A DNA stretch of 64,000 nt from Shinella sp. PSBB067 (GCF_016839145.1 NZ_CP069303.1:3580501-3644500); one strand, 5' to 3'; shown: positions 44,981-55,297, numbered from the stretch's first letter. Program-made: numbers and translations. The notes: generated by a model not told the origin, from the sequence alone.

Positions 44981-45591
44981 GCGAGAACGAGGGCAATGCC
45001 GGGGACGCGGGCAAGCGCACGCGCCTGATCCTTGCCGCGCTGCCGCTCGCGATCTTCCTCGGCCTTGCACTGATCTTCTGGACGCAGCTCAATTCCGGCC
45101 GCGACATCTCGGAAATCCCCTCCGCGCTGATCGGCACCAAGGCGCCCTTCCGCGACCTCGAACCGCTCGCCGGCGCCACGAAGGACGGCACGCCTGTACC
45201 GGCGCTGACGGCCCAAACGGCCGCGGGCAAGCTGACGCTCGTCAATTTCTGGGCCTCCTGGTGCGTGCCCTGCCGGCAGGAGCACCCGGTCATCCTGGCG
45301 CTGTCCAAGGATCCGCGCATCACGGTCGCCGGCGTCAACTACAAGGACGGCAGCGAGAATGCGCTGCGCTTCCTCGGCGAGCTCGGCAATCCCTTCACGG
45401 CCATCGGCCTCGATCCCGTCGGCAAGATGGCGATCGACTGGGGCGTCTACGGCATCCCGGAATCCTATCTCGTCGGGCCGGACGGGACGATCCTCTACAA
45501 GCGGGTCGGTCCGTTCGATGACAAGAGTTTGAAAGATGGGCTCTATCCGGCGATCGAGAAGGCGCTCGGGACGCCCGCTGCGGGCGGCTGA
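44977..45591 (+). CDS. ccmG: Thiol:disulfide interchange protein CcmG (DsbE)
   Basis: 204 residues, an N-terminal membrane anchor (about 16-38) and a periplasmic thioredoxin domain with active site WASWCVPCRQEHP near residue 97 and cis-Pro segment GIPESYLVGPDG. It reduces the apocytochrome c CXXCH cysteines before heme ligation. It overlaps ccmD by ATGA. ccmE, F and H are not in this window; in rhizobia they sit elsewhere. Confidence 0.95.
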   Translation: MSENEGNAGDAGKRTRLILAALPLAIFLGLALIFWTQLNSGRDISEIPSALIGTKAPFRDLEPLAGATKDGTPVPALTAQTAAGKLTLVNFWASWCVPCRQEHPVILALSKDPRITVAGVNYKDGSENALRFLGELGNPFTAIGLDPVGKMAIDWGVYGIPESYLVGPDGTILYKRVGPFDDKSLKDGLYPAIEKALGTPAAGG

Positions 45592-45625
45592 TCTCCATGA
45601 CGTAGGGCAATCGCGAAAGCGTTCA

Positions 45626-45760
45626 CCCCTCATCCGGCCTGCCGGCCACTTGCTCCTTGGCTGCGCGGCGAAGGGGATATGCCGCGCCGTTTTCCTGAAC
45701 CTGCAACGATGCGCGGGGCAAGTCCCCCCTCCCCGCTTGCGGGGAAAGGCTCAGGGTGAC
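45626..45760 (+). repeat. Dispersed rhizobial intergenic repeat, copy B
   Basis: Reverse-complement match of 4004-4126, about 42 kb away, lying between ccmG and the TPP riboswitch. It begins cccctcatccggcctgccgg, includes gaaggggatatgccgcgccg and ends in a ccccgcttgcgggg hairpin. Noncoding. Confidence 0.75.
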
Positions 45761-45862
45761 GGGCGGCCCAGCCGCACGACCGCCGCCGCGCAAGATGCCT
45801 CACGGTTTCCGCCGCCACCCCTTGCGCGCCGAAGCGCACGGGATTATGCCTTCTTCCGCTCT

Positions 45863-45955
45863 AACGGGGTGCCCCGCAGGTTCCGACCTGCCGGCTGAGA
45901 GGCGTTCGCCAACCCGAAGAACCTGATCCGGCTCGTACCGGCGGAGGGATTAGAC
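45863..45955 (+). ncRNA. TPP riboswitch (THI element)
   Basis: Conserved blocks in order: ACGGGGTGCC, GGCTGAGAGG, ACCCGAAGAACCTGATC and GGCGGAGGGATTAG, agreeing with the TPP aptamer including the CTGAGA pyrimidine sensor and the ACCTGATC-GGGAT pyrophosphate helix. P3 forms around gcaggttccgacctgc. It lies 51 bases before thiB and should repress the importer when TPP is high. No clear terminator follows, so control at translation start is likely. Confidence 0.96.
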
Positions 45956-46005
45956 GGCTCAATCCAGCGCCCTATTCCCGTTTGTGACCAGACAAGGAGG
46001 CGCTG

Positions 46006-47013
46006 ATGCGCACGGCATTTCTTTCTTCCATCGCGGCGCTCGCCGTATCGTTGGCCTTTCCCGCCTTCGCGCAGGAAAAGACGCTGACCGTCTATACCTA
46101 TGAGAGCTTCGTTGCCGAATGGGGCCCGGGGCCGAAGGTCAAGGAGACCTTCGAGAAGACCTGCGGCTGCAAGGTCGAATGGGTCGGCGTCGCCGACGGT
46201 GTCGAACTCCTCACCCGCCTCAAGCTGGAGGGCGAGGGTACCAAGGCCGACGTGGTGCTCGGCCTCGACACCAACCTGATCTCGGAAGCCAAGGCGACCG
46301 GTCTCTTCGAACCGCACGGCCTGAAGCCGGAAGGCCTCACCGTTCCCGGCGGCTTCTCCGACGATACGTTCCTGCCTTACGACTACGGCCACTTCGCCGT
46401 CGTCTACGACACGGAGGCGTTGAAGACCCCGCCGGCAAGCCTCAAGGAGCTGGTCGAGGGCGACCCGTCGCAGAAGATCGTCATCGAGGACCCGCGCACC
46501 TCGACGCCAGGCCTCGGCCTGCTGCTCTGGGTGAAGTCCGTCTATGGCGACAAGTCGGCGGAAGCCTGGGCCAAGCTCAAGGACCGCGTGCTGACCGTCA
46601 CCCCCGGCTGGTCGGAAGCCTATGGCCTCTTCACCAAGGGCGAGGCGCCGATGGTGCTCTCCTACACGACCTCGCCGGCCTATCACGTGATCGCCGAGAA
46701 CACCGAGCGCTACAAGGCGGCGGCCTTCTCCGAGGGCCATTACATCCAAATCGAGGTCGCCGGCCTGACGCACACCTCCCATGACAAGGACCTCGCCCGC
46801 CAGTTCCTCACCTTCATGACGGGGCCGGATTTCCAGTCGATCATCCCGGAAACCAACTGGATGATGCCGGCCGCCAGGACCCGCGATCCGCTGCCGGCCG
46901 CCTTCGACGCGCTGGTGAAGCCGGAAAAGACCTTCCTCATGTCGTCGGACGAGGTCGCGGCGAACCGCAAGGCGTGGATCGATGAATGGCTCGGCGCGAT
47001 GAGCGCCAAGTAG
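46006..47013 (+). CDS. thiB: Thiamine ABC transporter substrate-binding protein ThiB
   Basis: 335 residues with a signal peptide (1-22, ending AFAQE) and the ThiB fold ([73 protein letters not shown]). It binds thiamine and its phosphates in the periplasm. A TPP riboswitch precedes it and thiP follows one base after its stop. Confidence 0.95.
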   Translation: MRTAFLSSIAALAVSLAFPAFAQEKTLTVYTYESFVAEWGPGPKVKETFEKTCGCKVEWVGVADGVELLTRLKLEGEGTKADVVLGLDTNLISEAKATGLFEPHGLKPEGLTVPGGFSDDTFLPYDYGHFAVVYDTEALKTPPASLKELVEGDPSQKIVIEDPRTSTPGLGLLLWVKSVYGDKSAEAWAKLKDRVLTVTPGWSEAYGLFTKGEAPMVLSYTTSPAYHVIAENTERYKAAAFSEGHYIQIEVAGLTHTSHDKDLARQFLTFMTGPDFQSIIPETNWMMPAARTRDPLPAAFDALVKPEKTFLMSSDEVAANRKAWIDEWLGAMSAK

Positions 47014-47014
47014 C

Positions 47015-48640
47015 ATGATCTTCGCCCGCGCCGAACGACGGACGCTGGACATCGCCGGAGGCCTTGCCCTCGGCGGCGTGCTGCTCTTTGTCGGCGCGGC
47101 GACCGCCCTGCTGCTCGCCCATGCGGGCGGCGGCAGTGGCGCGCCGCTCCTCGATGCCTATATCGGCCGCGTCGCGCGGTTCACGCTGGTGCAGGCGGCG
47201 CTTTCGACGCTGCTTTCCATCCTGCTCGCCATCCCTGTCGCCCGGGCGCTTGCCCGGCAACGAACTTTTCCCGGCCGCGTCTGGATCGTCCGGCTCTCCG
47301 TCGTGCCGCTCGGCCTGCCGGCGCTGGTCGCCGCGCTCGGCGTCGTCGGAATCTGGGGGCGGCAGGGCGTCGTCAACGATCTCCTGCGCCTTGCCGGCCT
47401 CGAAAGCCCGGTTAGTGTCTACGGGCTTGCCGGCATCCTCATCGCCCACGTCTTCTTCAACCTGCCGCTCGCCGCGCGCTTCCTGCTCGCCGCTCTCGAC
47501 CGCATCCCGCCGGAATACTGGCTGTCCTCGGCCAATCTCGGCATGGGTTCCGGCGCGGTCTTCCGGCTCATCGAATGGCCGGTCATCCGCCGCGTGCTGC
47601 CCGGCATCGCCGGCCTCGTCTTCATGCTCTGCGCGACGAGCTTCACCATCGTGCTCACCCTCGGCGGCGGGCCGGCGGCCACCACCATCGAGGTGGCGAT
47701 CTACCAGGCGCTGCGCTTCGATTTCGATCCCCAGCGCGCCGTGCTGCTCGCCTTCCTGCAGATCGCGGTGACGGCGGCGCTGCTCTGGCTCATCTCGCTC
47801 TTCGGCCGCCCGCCGGAGGAAGGCATGACCGCCGGCCGTGCCATCCGCCGCTTCGACGGCCGCCGGCGGCGCGTCCCGGATGGCCTCGTCATCCTCCTCT
47901 TCACGCTCTTCACCGCCGCCCCGCTCGCCGCCACCCTCGTCTCCGGCCTTGCCGCCGATTTCGGCAGGCTGGCGGTCGATGCGCAGCTCCACCGCGCGCT
48001 TGCCACCAGCCTTGCCATCTCGCTCGCCTCCGCCACCCTCAGCCTTGCCGTCGCCGTTCCCGTCGTGCTGGTGCCGCGCCTTGCCGAAAGCGGCGACGGC
48101 GGGGCGGCGACGCGGCTGATGGGCCGCGCGCTGCCGGCGGTCGGCTCGCTGATCCTGCTGGTGCCGCCGGTCGTCGTTGCCACCGGCTGGTTCCTGATGC
48201 TGCGCACCTTCGGCGAGACGGGCCGCTTCGCGCCCTTCGTCGTCACCGTGCTCAATGCGCTGATGGCGCTGCCCTTCGTCATCGGCGTGCTGGAGCCCGC
48301 CTATCGCACACATCTTTCCCGCACCGCGCGCCTGGCGCTCAGCCTCGGCGTCACCGGCTGGCGGCGCTTCCTGCGCATCGACTGGCCGGCGCTGAAGAAA
48401 CCCTTCCTCACCGCCTTCGCCTTCGCCATGGCGCTGTCGCTCGGCGATCTCGGCGCCGTCGCCATCTTCGGCGCGGAGGGCTTCGTCACGCTGCCCTGGC
48501 TGCTCTATTCCCGCATGGCGAGCTACCGCACGGCCGATGCCGCGGGCATCGCGCTGATCCTCGGCGTGCTGTGCCTGCTGCTGACGCTGCCCTCGACCGC
48601 CACTGATCGCCAAACCGAAAGACCCGGCTCCGATGCCTGA
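47015..48640 (+). CDS. thiP: Thiamine ABC transporter permease ThiP
   Basis: 541 residues with two tandem permease halves, each of about six helices; the two EAA loops appear in YWLSSANLGMGSGAVFRLIEWP and RTARLALSLGVTGWRRFLRIDWP. This fused architecture is typical of ThiP and iron FbpB-type permeases. It forms the thiamine channel with ThiQ. Starts 1 base past thiB and overlaps thiQ by 8 bases. Confidence 0.94.
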   Translation: MIFARAERRTLDIAGGLALGGVLLFVGAATALLLAHAGGGSGAPLLDAYIGRVARFTLVQAALSTLLSILLAIPVARALARQRTFPGRVWIVRLSVVPLGLPALVAALGVVGIWGRQGVVNDLLRLAGLESPVSVYGLAGILIAHVFFNLPLAARFLLAALDRIPPEYWLSSANLGMGSGAVFRLIEWPVIRRVLPGIAGLVFMLCATSFTIVLTLGGGPAATTIEVAIYQALRFDFDPQRAVLLAFLQIAVTAALLWLISLFGRPPEEGMTAGRAIRRFDGRRRRVPDGLVILLFTLFTAAPLAATLVSGLAADFGRLAVDAQLHRALATSLAISLASATLSLAVAVPVVLVPRLAESGDGGAATRLMGRALPAVGSLILLVPPVVVATGWFLMLRTFGETGRFAPFVVTVLNALMALPFVIGVLEPAYRTHLSRTARLALSLGVTGWRRFLRIDWPALKKPFLTAFAFAMALSLGDLGAVAIFGAEGFVTLPWLLYSRMASYRTADAAGIALILGVLCLLLTLPSTATDRQTERPGSDA

Positions 48641-49352
48641 TCCCGCCATTTCCCTTGCCGACGTCACCGTACGCTTCGCGCAAAAGCGCCTCGCCTTCGA
48701 CTGCGCCATTCCGGCAGGGGCCGCCGTCGCCGTCGCCGGCCCCTCGGGCGCCGGCAAGTCGACGCTCTTCAACGTCATCGCCGGCTTCGAGACGCCGGCA
48801 AGCGGTAGCGTCGCGCTGTTCGGCAAGGACATGGCCGGCCGCGATCCGGCGGAGCGGCCGGTCTCCATCGTCTTCCAGGACAACAACCTCTTCGCCCACC
48901 TTTCCGCCGCCGACAATATCGGCCTCGGCATCGATCCGGGCCTGAGGCTGGATGCGGCGGGCCGCGAGGCGATCGGCGCCGCGCTCGCCCGAGTCGGCCT
49001 TGCCGGCTACGAGAAGCGCCTGCCGGGCTCGCTTTCCGGCGGCGAGCGGCAGCGCGTGGCGCTCGCCCGCGCGCTGGTGCGCCGCCGGCCGATCCTGCTG
49101 CTCGACGAGCCCTTCGCCGCGCTCGATCCGGCCATGCGGGCGGACATGGCGCGGCTCATCGCGGAGCTTCATGCCGAGACGAAGAGCACGCTCCTCTTCA
49201 TCACCCACCAGCCCGAGGACATCAGCCGCCTTGCCGAGCGGGTGCTGTTCCTGGAGGCCGGTTCGATCCTCCTCGATGTGCCGGCGGCGGATTTCCTTGC
49301 ACGCCTCGACCCACCTGCCGTTGCAAAATTCCTCGGCCGTTCCGGCATTTAG
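48633..49352 (+). CDS. thiQ: Thiamine ABC transporter ATPase ThiQ
   Basis: 239 residues with Walker A GPSGAGKST (about 34-42), signature LSGGERQRVALARAL, Walker B ILLLDEPFAALD and switch His in LFITHQPEDISRLA. It drives thiamine uptake with ThiB and ThiP. Start at ATG 48633 lies inside the thiP end, so translation is coupled. Confidence 0.94.
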   Translation: MPDPAISLADVTVRFAQKRLAFDCAIPAGAAVAVAGPSGAGKSTLFNVIAGFETPASGSVALFGKDMAGRDPAERPVSIVFQDNNLFAHLSAADNIGLGIDPGLRLDAAGREAIGAALARVGLAGYEKRLPGSLSGGERQRVALARALVRRRPILLLDEPFAALDPAMRADMARLIAELHAETKSTLLFITHQPEDISRLAERVLFLEAGSILLDVPAADFLARLDPPAVAKFLGRSGI

Positions 49353-49566
49353 CGAGGGCCGGGGCGATTTGGCGGCGTGCGGCGCCACAATTTGGTCGCC
49401 CCCCTGTGTCACCGGAGCCACAGGAAAACCGTTTGTCGAATCGGGAGTTGCCGGCCGGGTATGGCGCGTCTATCTCATCCGTTCGAAGGCGCGACGATGC
49501 GCGTTCGCACCGCAGCCGAGGGCTGCGGCACGGGCGCGGACCCATCAAGGGGCTTGGGCAAGAGAC

Positions 49567-51072
49567 ATGGCGAAGGCAACGCAGGAAGCTGCAACGGTAT
49601 CCGGACGCGGGGTCGCAAGGCCCGTCGCGGCCCTGCTGCTTGCCGGCACGCTGCTGGCCGGCTGCCAGTCCCTCATCGAGCAGAGCTATGAGCCGACGGT
49701 CTCGCCCTCTTCCAACCCGCAGATCGTTGAAGAGGTGCAGAAGAACGATCCGCGCGCCCAGATGGGCGCCCGCGAGCATCCGCGCATCGTGGCGAGCTAC
49801 GGCGGCGAATACAAGGACGCCAAGACCGAGCGGCTCGTCGCCCGCATCACCGGCGCGCTGACGGCCGTTTCGGAAAACCCGAACCAGTCCTACCGCATCA
49901 CCATCCTGAATTCCCCGGCCATCAACGCCTTCGCGCTGCCGGGCGGCTATCTCTATGTGACGCGCGGCCTGCTGGCGCTCGCCAACGACGCCTCGGAAGT
50001 GGCCGCCGTGCTGTCGCATGAAATGGCGCACGTCACCGCCAACCACGGCATCGAGCGGCAGAAGAAGGAAGAGGCCGAGGTCATCGCGAGCCGCGTCGTC
50101 GCCGAGGTGCTGTCCAGCAACATCGCCGGCAAGCAGGCGCTGGCGCGCGGCAAGCTGCGCCTTGCCGCCTTCTCGCGCAACCAGGAGCTCCAGGCCGACG
50201 TCATCGGCGTGCGCATGCTGGGCGAGGCGGGCTACGATCCCTACGCCGCCGCACGCTTCCTCGATTCCATGGCCGCCTATGCCCGCTTCACCGCGGTCGA
50301 TCCCGACGCCGACCAGAGCCTCGACTTCCTGTCCAGCCACCCGAACGCGCCGCAGCGCGTCGAGCTTGCGCGCCTGCACGCCCGCGCCTTCGGCGCGGAA
50401 GGTACGATCGGCGACCGCGGCCGCGACTACTACCTCGCCGGCATCGACGGCCTGCTCTACGGCGATGCGCCGGAAGAGGGCTATGTGCGCGGCGAGACCT
50501 TCCTGCATGGCAAGCTCGGCATCCGCTTCGAGGTGCCGGAAGGCTTCCAGATCGACAACAAGGCCGATGCGGTCCTGGCGACCGGTCCCGGCGACGTCGC
50601 CATCCGCTTCGACGGCGTCGCCGACAGCCGCGGCCAGGACCTCGTCAACTACATTTCCAGCGGCTGGGTGACGGGCCTCAAGCCCGAGACCATCCGGCCC
50701 ATCACGATCAACGGCCTGCCGGGCGCCACCGCCCGGGCCGCCGCCGACCGCTGGGAATTCGACGTCACCGTGGTGCGCATCGACAGCCAGATCTACCGCT
50801 TCCTGACCGCCGTGCCGGCAGGATCCAAGGCGCTGGAGCCGACTGCGGCGATCCTCAAGGGCTCGTTCCGCAAGCTGACGGCAGCGGAAACGGCCTCGCT
50901 GAAACCGCTGCGCGTGCGCGTCGTCACGGCCCGCCCGGGCGACACCGTCGCCTCGCTTGCCGGCCGCATGATGGGCACCGACCGCAAGCTCGACCTCTTC
51001 CGGCTGATCAATGCCATGACCGCGACGAGCACGGTCAAGCCCGGCGAGAAGTTCAAGATCATCGCCGAGTGA
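49567..51072 (+). CDS. M48-family metalloprotease lipoprotein (BepA-like)
   Basis: 501 residues. A lipobox LLAGTLLAGC ends at Cys37, marking a lipoprotein. The zinc protease motif HEMAH is at about 151-155, with the third ligand Glu in NQELQADVIGVRM. LDFLSSHPNAPQRV is typical of the BepA/YfgC branch. After a middle domain (about 300-440), the end (RVVTARPGDTVASLAGRMM, VKPGEKFKIIA) resembles a LysM peptidoglycan-binding domain in place of the TPR of E. coli BepA. It should act in outer-membrane protein quality control. ATG 49567 fits the lipobox distance. Confidence 0.9.
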   Translation: MAKATQEAATVSGRGVARPVAALLLAGTLLAGCQSLIEQSYEPTVSPSSNPQIVEEVQKNDPRAQMGAREHPRIVASYGGEYKDAKTERLVARITGALTAVSENPNQSYRITILNSPAINAFALPGGYLYVTRGLLALANDASEVAAVLSHEMAHVTANHGIERQKKEEAEVIASRVVAEVLSSNIAGKQALARGKLRLAAFSRNQELQADVIGVRMLGEAGYDPYAAARFLDSMAAYARFTAVDPDADQSLDFLSSHPNAPQRVELARLHARAFGAEGTIGDRGRDYYLAGIDGLLYGDAPEEGYVRGETFLHGKLGIRFEVPEGFQIDNKADAVLATGPGDVAIRFDGVADSRGQDLVNYISSGWVTGLKPETIRPITINGLPGATARAAADRWEFDVTVVRIDSQIYRFLTAVPAGSKALEPTAAILKGSFRKLTAAETASLKPLRVRVVTARPGDTVASLAGRMMGTDRKLDLFRLINAMTATSTVKPGEKFKIIAE

Positions 51073-51160
51073 TTCCGGCCGCCTCTCGTTCGAAGGCGGG
51101 ATGCTTCGGTGGATTTCCGCGCCGAGCCCGCCTGTGCGAACCCCGGCCCGCCTTCCCGGC

Positions 51161-51712
51161 CTATGCCATCGTCGCCGGATAATCCGTCGCCGGCGGCGCG
51201 GTTTGCGCGCCCTCGCCAAGCGGACGCTGCATGAAAACGGTGTCCAGCCAGCGTCCGTGCTTGAAGCCGGTTGCGGTCATGCGGCCGCTGTGTTCGAAGC
51301 CGGCGGCGGCGTGCACGGCGATGGAGGCCGGGTGCGCGCCGCCGATGACGGCGACCATCTGGCGGAAGCCGAGAGCCGTGCAGCGGCGGATGAGCTCCGC
51401 CAGCAGCGCCTTGCCGACGCCCTTGCCGCGCGCGTCCGGCGCGAGATAGACCGAGTCCTCCACCAGCCAGCGATAGGCCGAGCGCGTGCGGAAGGCGGAG
51501 GCATAGGCATAGCCGAGGATGAGGCCGGTCTGCTCGACGGCCACGATATAGGGATAGCCCTTGCCGGTGATCGCCTCGAACCGTGCCGCCATCTCGTCGA
51601 GCGACGGCGGGTCGATCTCGTAACTCGCCACGCCGTTCAGCACGGATTCCCGGTAGATTTCGGTAAAGGCGGCGATGTCGCCGGGCACGGCGGTGCGGAT
51701 GACGAAACTCAT
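51161..51712 (-). CDS. GNAT N-acetyltransferase, phosphinothricin acetyltransferase-like
   Basis: 183 residues. Starts VIRTAVPGDIAAFTEIY; VASYEIDPPSLDEMAARF, SAYRWLVEDSVYLAPDARGKGVGKALL (acetyl-CoA motif) and MVAVIGGAHPASIAVHAAAGFEHSG are characteristic of the phosphinothricin/methionine-sulfoximine acetyltransferase group. Chromosomal members acetylate L-amino acids such as methionine derivatives; the substrate is inferred. The longer frame to 51808 lacks family similarity. Confidence 0.85.
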   Translation of the reverse strand: MSFVIRTAVPGDIAAFTEIYRESVLNGVASYEIDPPSLDEMAARFEAITGKGYPYIVAVEQTGLILGYAYASAFRTRSAYRWLVEDSVYLAPDARGKGVGKALLAELIRRCTALGFRQMVAVIGGAHPASIAVHAAAGFEHSGRMTATGFKHGRWLDTVFMQRPLGEGAQTAPPATDYPATMA

Positions 51713-51838
51713 GGACGCCTGCAGGAACGGTTGCGACGGGATGCGCAGCGTTTTGCGGCCGGAAGCGCCCAAAGGCAAGCATAAAGAGGGGACGGGGCCA
51801 TCCCCCATCCCCTGCCAAGCTTTCCGCCGTCGGTCCGG

Positions 51839-54800
51839 TCAGGCACCGTAGACGATGAGAAGGTCTTTCGCGTCGATCTGGTCGCCGGCCTTGACGAGGA
51901 CTTCCGAGATCATGCCGTCCTTCTCCGCATGCAGCGCCGTCTCCATCTTCATCGCCTCGATGGACAGCAGCACGTCGCCGGCCTTGACCGCCTGGCCGGC
52001 CGAGACCGAGACCGTGGAGATGACGCCCGGCATCGGCGCGCCGAGATGGGCGGCGTTTCCGGCATCGGCCTTGCGGCGCACGGCCGAGGTGGCGGCGCGG
52101 TTGCGATCCGGCACCTTGATGAGGCGCGGCTGGCCGTTGAGCTCGAAGAACACCTTGACCATGCCCTGCGCATCCGGCTCGCTTTTCGCCTGGTGCAGGA
52201 TGACGAGGGAAACGCCCTTTTCCAGCTCCGGCTGCAGCTCCTCGCCGGGGGCCAGGCCGTAGAAATAGGCCGGCGTCGGCAGCACGCTGACCGGGCCGTA
52301 CAGGTCGGCGGCGAGCGCATAGTCGGTGAAGACCTTGGGATACATGAGGTAGGAGGCGAACTCGAAGTCGTCGACCTTGCGCTCCAGCTTGTCCTCGATG
52401 GCCTTGCGCTCGGCATCGAGATCGGCCGGCGGCAGCAGCGAGCCCGGCACCGCGGTATAGGGCTGCTCGCCCTTCAGCGCCTTCTTCTGCAGGCCGGCCG
52501 GCCAGCCGCCCGGGGGCTGGCCGAGATCGCCCTTCAGCATCGAGACGACCGATTCAGGGAAGGCGATGTCCTTGCCCGGATTCTCGACATCGGCGACCGT
52601 GAGGTCCTGGCTGACCATCATCAGCGCCATGTCGCCCACCACCTTTGAGGACGGCGTCACCTTGACGATGTCGCCGAACATCTGGTTGGCGTCGGCATAG
52701 GCCTGCGCGACGCGGTGCCACTTGGTTTCCAGGCCGAGCGAACGGGCCTGTTCCTTGAGGTTGGTGAACTGGCCGCCCGGCATTTCATGCAGATAGACTT
52801 CGGAAGCCGGCCCCTTGAGGTCGCTTTCGAAGGCAGCGTACTGGAAGCGCACCGCCTCCCAGTAGAAGGAGATGCGGCGGATCCATTCGGGATCGAGGCC
52901 GGGATCGCGTTCCGAGCCCTTCAGCGCCTCGACGATCGATCCGAGGCACGGCTGCGACGTGTTGCCGGAGAGCGCATCCATCGCCGCATCCACCACGTCG
53001 ACGCCGGATTCGACCGCGGCGAGCACCGTGGCGGCGGCAATGCCCGAGGTGTCGTGGGTATGGAAATGGATCGGCAGGTCCGTCGCCTCGCGCAACGCCT
53101 TGAACAGCACGCGTGCGGCGGCGGGCTTCAGCAGGCCCGCCATGTCCTTCACCGCGATCATGTGCGCGCCGGCCTTTTCCAGCTCGCCCGCAAGGGCGGT
53201 ATAGTACTTGAGGTCGTATTTCGGTCGGGCCGAATTCAGGAGGTCGCCGGTATAGCAGATCGCCGCCTCGCAGATCTTGTTCTCCTCGGCGACGGCGTCC
53301 ATCGAGACGCGCATGTTGTCGACCCAGTTGAGGCAGTCGAAGACGCGGAAGACGTCGATGCCGCCTTTGGCCGCCTGGCGCACGAAATACTTCACGACAT
53401 TGTCGGGATAGTTCTTGTAGCCGACGCCGTTCGCCCCGCGCAGCAGCATCTGCAGCAGCAGGTTCGGCGCGTCCTCGCGAATGCGGGCAAGGCGGTCCCA
53501 TGGGTCTTCCGTCAGGAAGCGCATGGAGACGTCGAAGGTGGCGCCGCCCCAGCATTCCAGCGAGAAGAGCTGCGGCAGGGCGCGGGCATAGGTGCCGGCG
53601 ACGCGGGCGATGTCATGCGTGCGCATCCTGGTGGCGAGCAGCGACTGGTGCGCGTCGCGCATGGTCGTGTCCGTCAGGAAGACCTGGTTCTCGCCGCGCA
53701 CCCATTCGGCGAACTTCTTCGGCCCGAGTTCGTCCAGCTTCTGCTTGGTACCGGGGGCGATCTCGCCCTCGATGAAGGGCACGACGGGCCGGGCGACGTC
53801 GGCCGGCGGCTTCGGCCGGCCCTTGGCCTCCGGATGGCCGTTGACGGTGACGTCGGCGAGATAGGTGAGCAGCTTGGTGGCGCGGTCCTGGCGCTTGACC
53901 TGCTGGAAGAGCTCCGGCGTGGTGTCGATGAAGCGTGTCGTGTAGGAATTGTCGCGGAACTTCTCGTGGCTGATGATCGCCTCGAGGAAGGTGAGGTTGG
54001 TCGCGACGCCGCGGATGCGGAACTCGCGCAGCGCCCGGTCCATGCGGTTGATCGCCTCCAGCGGGCTCGGCGCCCAGGCGGTGACCTTGACGAGCAGCGG
54101 ATCGTAGAAGCGGGTGATCACCGCCCCGGGATACGCCGTGCCGCCGTCGAGGCGGATGCCGAAGCCCGAGGCCGAGCGATAGCCGGTGATGCGGCCGTAG
54201 TCCGGGATGAAGTTCTGCTCGGGATCTTCCGTGGTGATGCGGCACTGGAGGGCATGGCCGTTGAGGCGGATGTCCGTCTGCGCGGGCACGCCCGATTCCG
54301 GCGTGCCGATGGCATGGCCGTCGAGGATGTGGATCTGGGCTTTCACGATGTCGATGCCGGTCACGACCTCGGTGACGGTATGCTCGACCTGGATGCGCGG
54401 GTTCACCTCGATGAAGTAGAACTTGCCCGAGTCCATATCCATCAGGTATTCGACCGTACCGGCGCCGACATAGTTCGTCGCCTTGGCGATCTTGATGGAA
54501 TAGGCGGCCAGTTCCTGGCGCTGGGCCTCGCTGAGATACGGAGCCGGCGCGCGTTCGACGACCTTCTGGTTGCGGCGCTGGACCGAACAGTCACGCTCGA
54601 AGAGATGCACGACATTGCCGTGGGTGTCGCCGAGGACCTGGCTTTCGACGTGGCGGGCGCGCTCGACGAGCTTTTCCAGATAGACCTCGTCCTTGCCGAA
54701 GGCGGCCTTGGCCTCGCGCTTGGCTTCCGTCACCTCGCGGATCAGGTCCTTCGGGTCGCGGATGGCGCGCATGCCGCGTCCGCCGCCGCCCCAGGATGCC

Positions 54801-55297
54801 TTGAGCATGACGGGATAGCCGATCTCGGCGGCAAGCCGGTGGATTTCCGTCTCGTCGTCCGGCAACGGATCGGTGGCGGGCACGACCGGCACGCCGACGG
54901 AGATGGCGAGGTTGCGCGCGGCGACCTTGTTGCCGAGCTGGCGCATCGTATCCGGCCGCGGGCCGATGAAGGTGATGCCGGCGGCATCGCAAGCATCGAC
55001 GAATTCGGGGCTTTCAGACAGAAGGCCGTAGCCGGGGTGGATTGCGTCGGCGCCCGAGAGCTTGGCGACGCGGATCACCTCGTCGATGGAAAGATAGCTC
55101 TCGATCGGGCCGAGGTCGCGCGCAAGATGGGAGCCGCGGCCGATCTGGTAGCTTTCGTCCGCCTTGAAGCGGTGCAGCGCCAGTTTGTCCTCCTCCGCCC
55201 ATATCGCGACCGTTTTCAGCCCCAGTTCATTGGCCGCGCGGAACACGCGGATGGCGATTTCTGAACGGTTGGCGACAAGGATCTTGGAAATGGGCAA
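51839..55297 (-). CDS. pyc: Pyruvate carboxylase
   Basis: 1152 residues, full length. Biotin carboxylase domain (about 1-460) with KASWGGGGRGMRAI (ATP-grasp glycine loop) and EVNPRIQVEHTVTE; carboxyltransferase domain (about 530-820) with LTDTTMRDAHQSLLATRMRT (metal and pyruvate site) and AVKDMAGLLKP; C-terminal biotin carrier with the biotinyl lysine in IEAMKMETAL (about 1117). It carboxylates pyruvate to oxaloacetate, refilling the TCA cycle. The pyc, expR, ndvA order is as in Sinorhizobium meliloti. Confidence 0.97.
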   Translation of the reverse strand: MPISKILVANRSEIAIRVFRAANELGLKTVAIWAEEDKLALHRFKADESYQIGRGSHLARDLGPIESYLSIDEVIRVAKLSGADAIHPGYGLLSESPEFVDACDAAGITFIGPRPDTMRQLGNKVAARNLAISVGVPVVPATDPLPDDETEIHRLAAEIGYPVMLKASWGGGGRGMRAIRDPKDLIREVTEAKREAKAAFGKDEVYLEKLVERARHVESQVLGDTHGNVVHLFERDCSVQRRNQKVVERAPAPYLSEAQRQELAAYSIKIAKATNYVGAGTVEYLMDMDSGKFYFIEVNPRIQVEHTVTEVVTGIDIVKAQIHILDGHAIGTPESGVPAQTDIRLNGHALQCRITTEDPEQNFIPDYGRITGYRSASGFGIRLDGGTAYPGAVITRFYDPLLVKVTAWAPSPLEAINRMDRALREFRIRGVATNLTFLEAIISHEKFRDNSYTTRFIDTTPELFQQVKRQDRATKLLTYLADVTVNGHPEAKGRPKPPADVARPVVPFIEGEIAPGTKQKLDELGPKKFAEWVRGENQVFLTDTTMRDAHQSLLATRMRTHDIARVAGTYARALPQLFSLECWGGATFDVSMRFLTEDPWDRLARIREDAPNLLLQMLLRGANGVGYKNYPDNVVKYFVRQAAKGGIDVFRVFDCLNWVDNMRVSMDAVAEENKICEAAICYTGDLLNSARPKYDLKYYTALAGELEKAGAHMIAVKDMAGLLKPAAARVLFKALREATDLPIHFHTHDTSGIAAATVLAAVESGVDVVDAAMDALSGNTSQPCLGSIVEALKGSERDPGLDPEWIRRISFYWEAVRFQYAAFESDLKGPASEVYLHEMPGGQFTNLKEQARSLGLETKWHRVAQAYADANQMFGDIVKVTPSSKVVGDMALMMVSQDLTVADVENPGKDIAFPESVVSMLKGDLGQPPGGWPAGLQKKALKGEQPYTAVPGSLLPPADLDAERKAIEDKLERKVDDFEFASYLMYPKVFTDYALAADLYGPVSVLPTPAYFYGLAPGEELQPELEKGVSLVILHQAKSEPDAQGMVKVFFELNGQPRLIKVPDRNRAATSAVRRKADAGNAAHLGAPMPGVISTVSVSAGQAVKAGDVLLSIEAMKMETALHAEKDGMISEVLVKAGDQIDAKDLLIVYGA

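Noticed and set aside
52715..55264. An 849-codon open frame opposite pyc
   Set aside because: Same shadow effect; composition is low-complexity and the opposite strand encodes all pyruvate carboxylase motifs.
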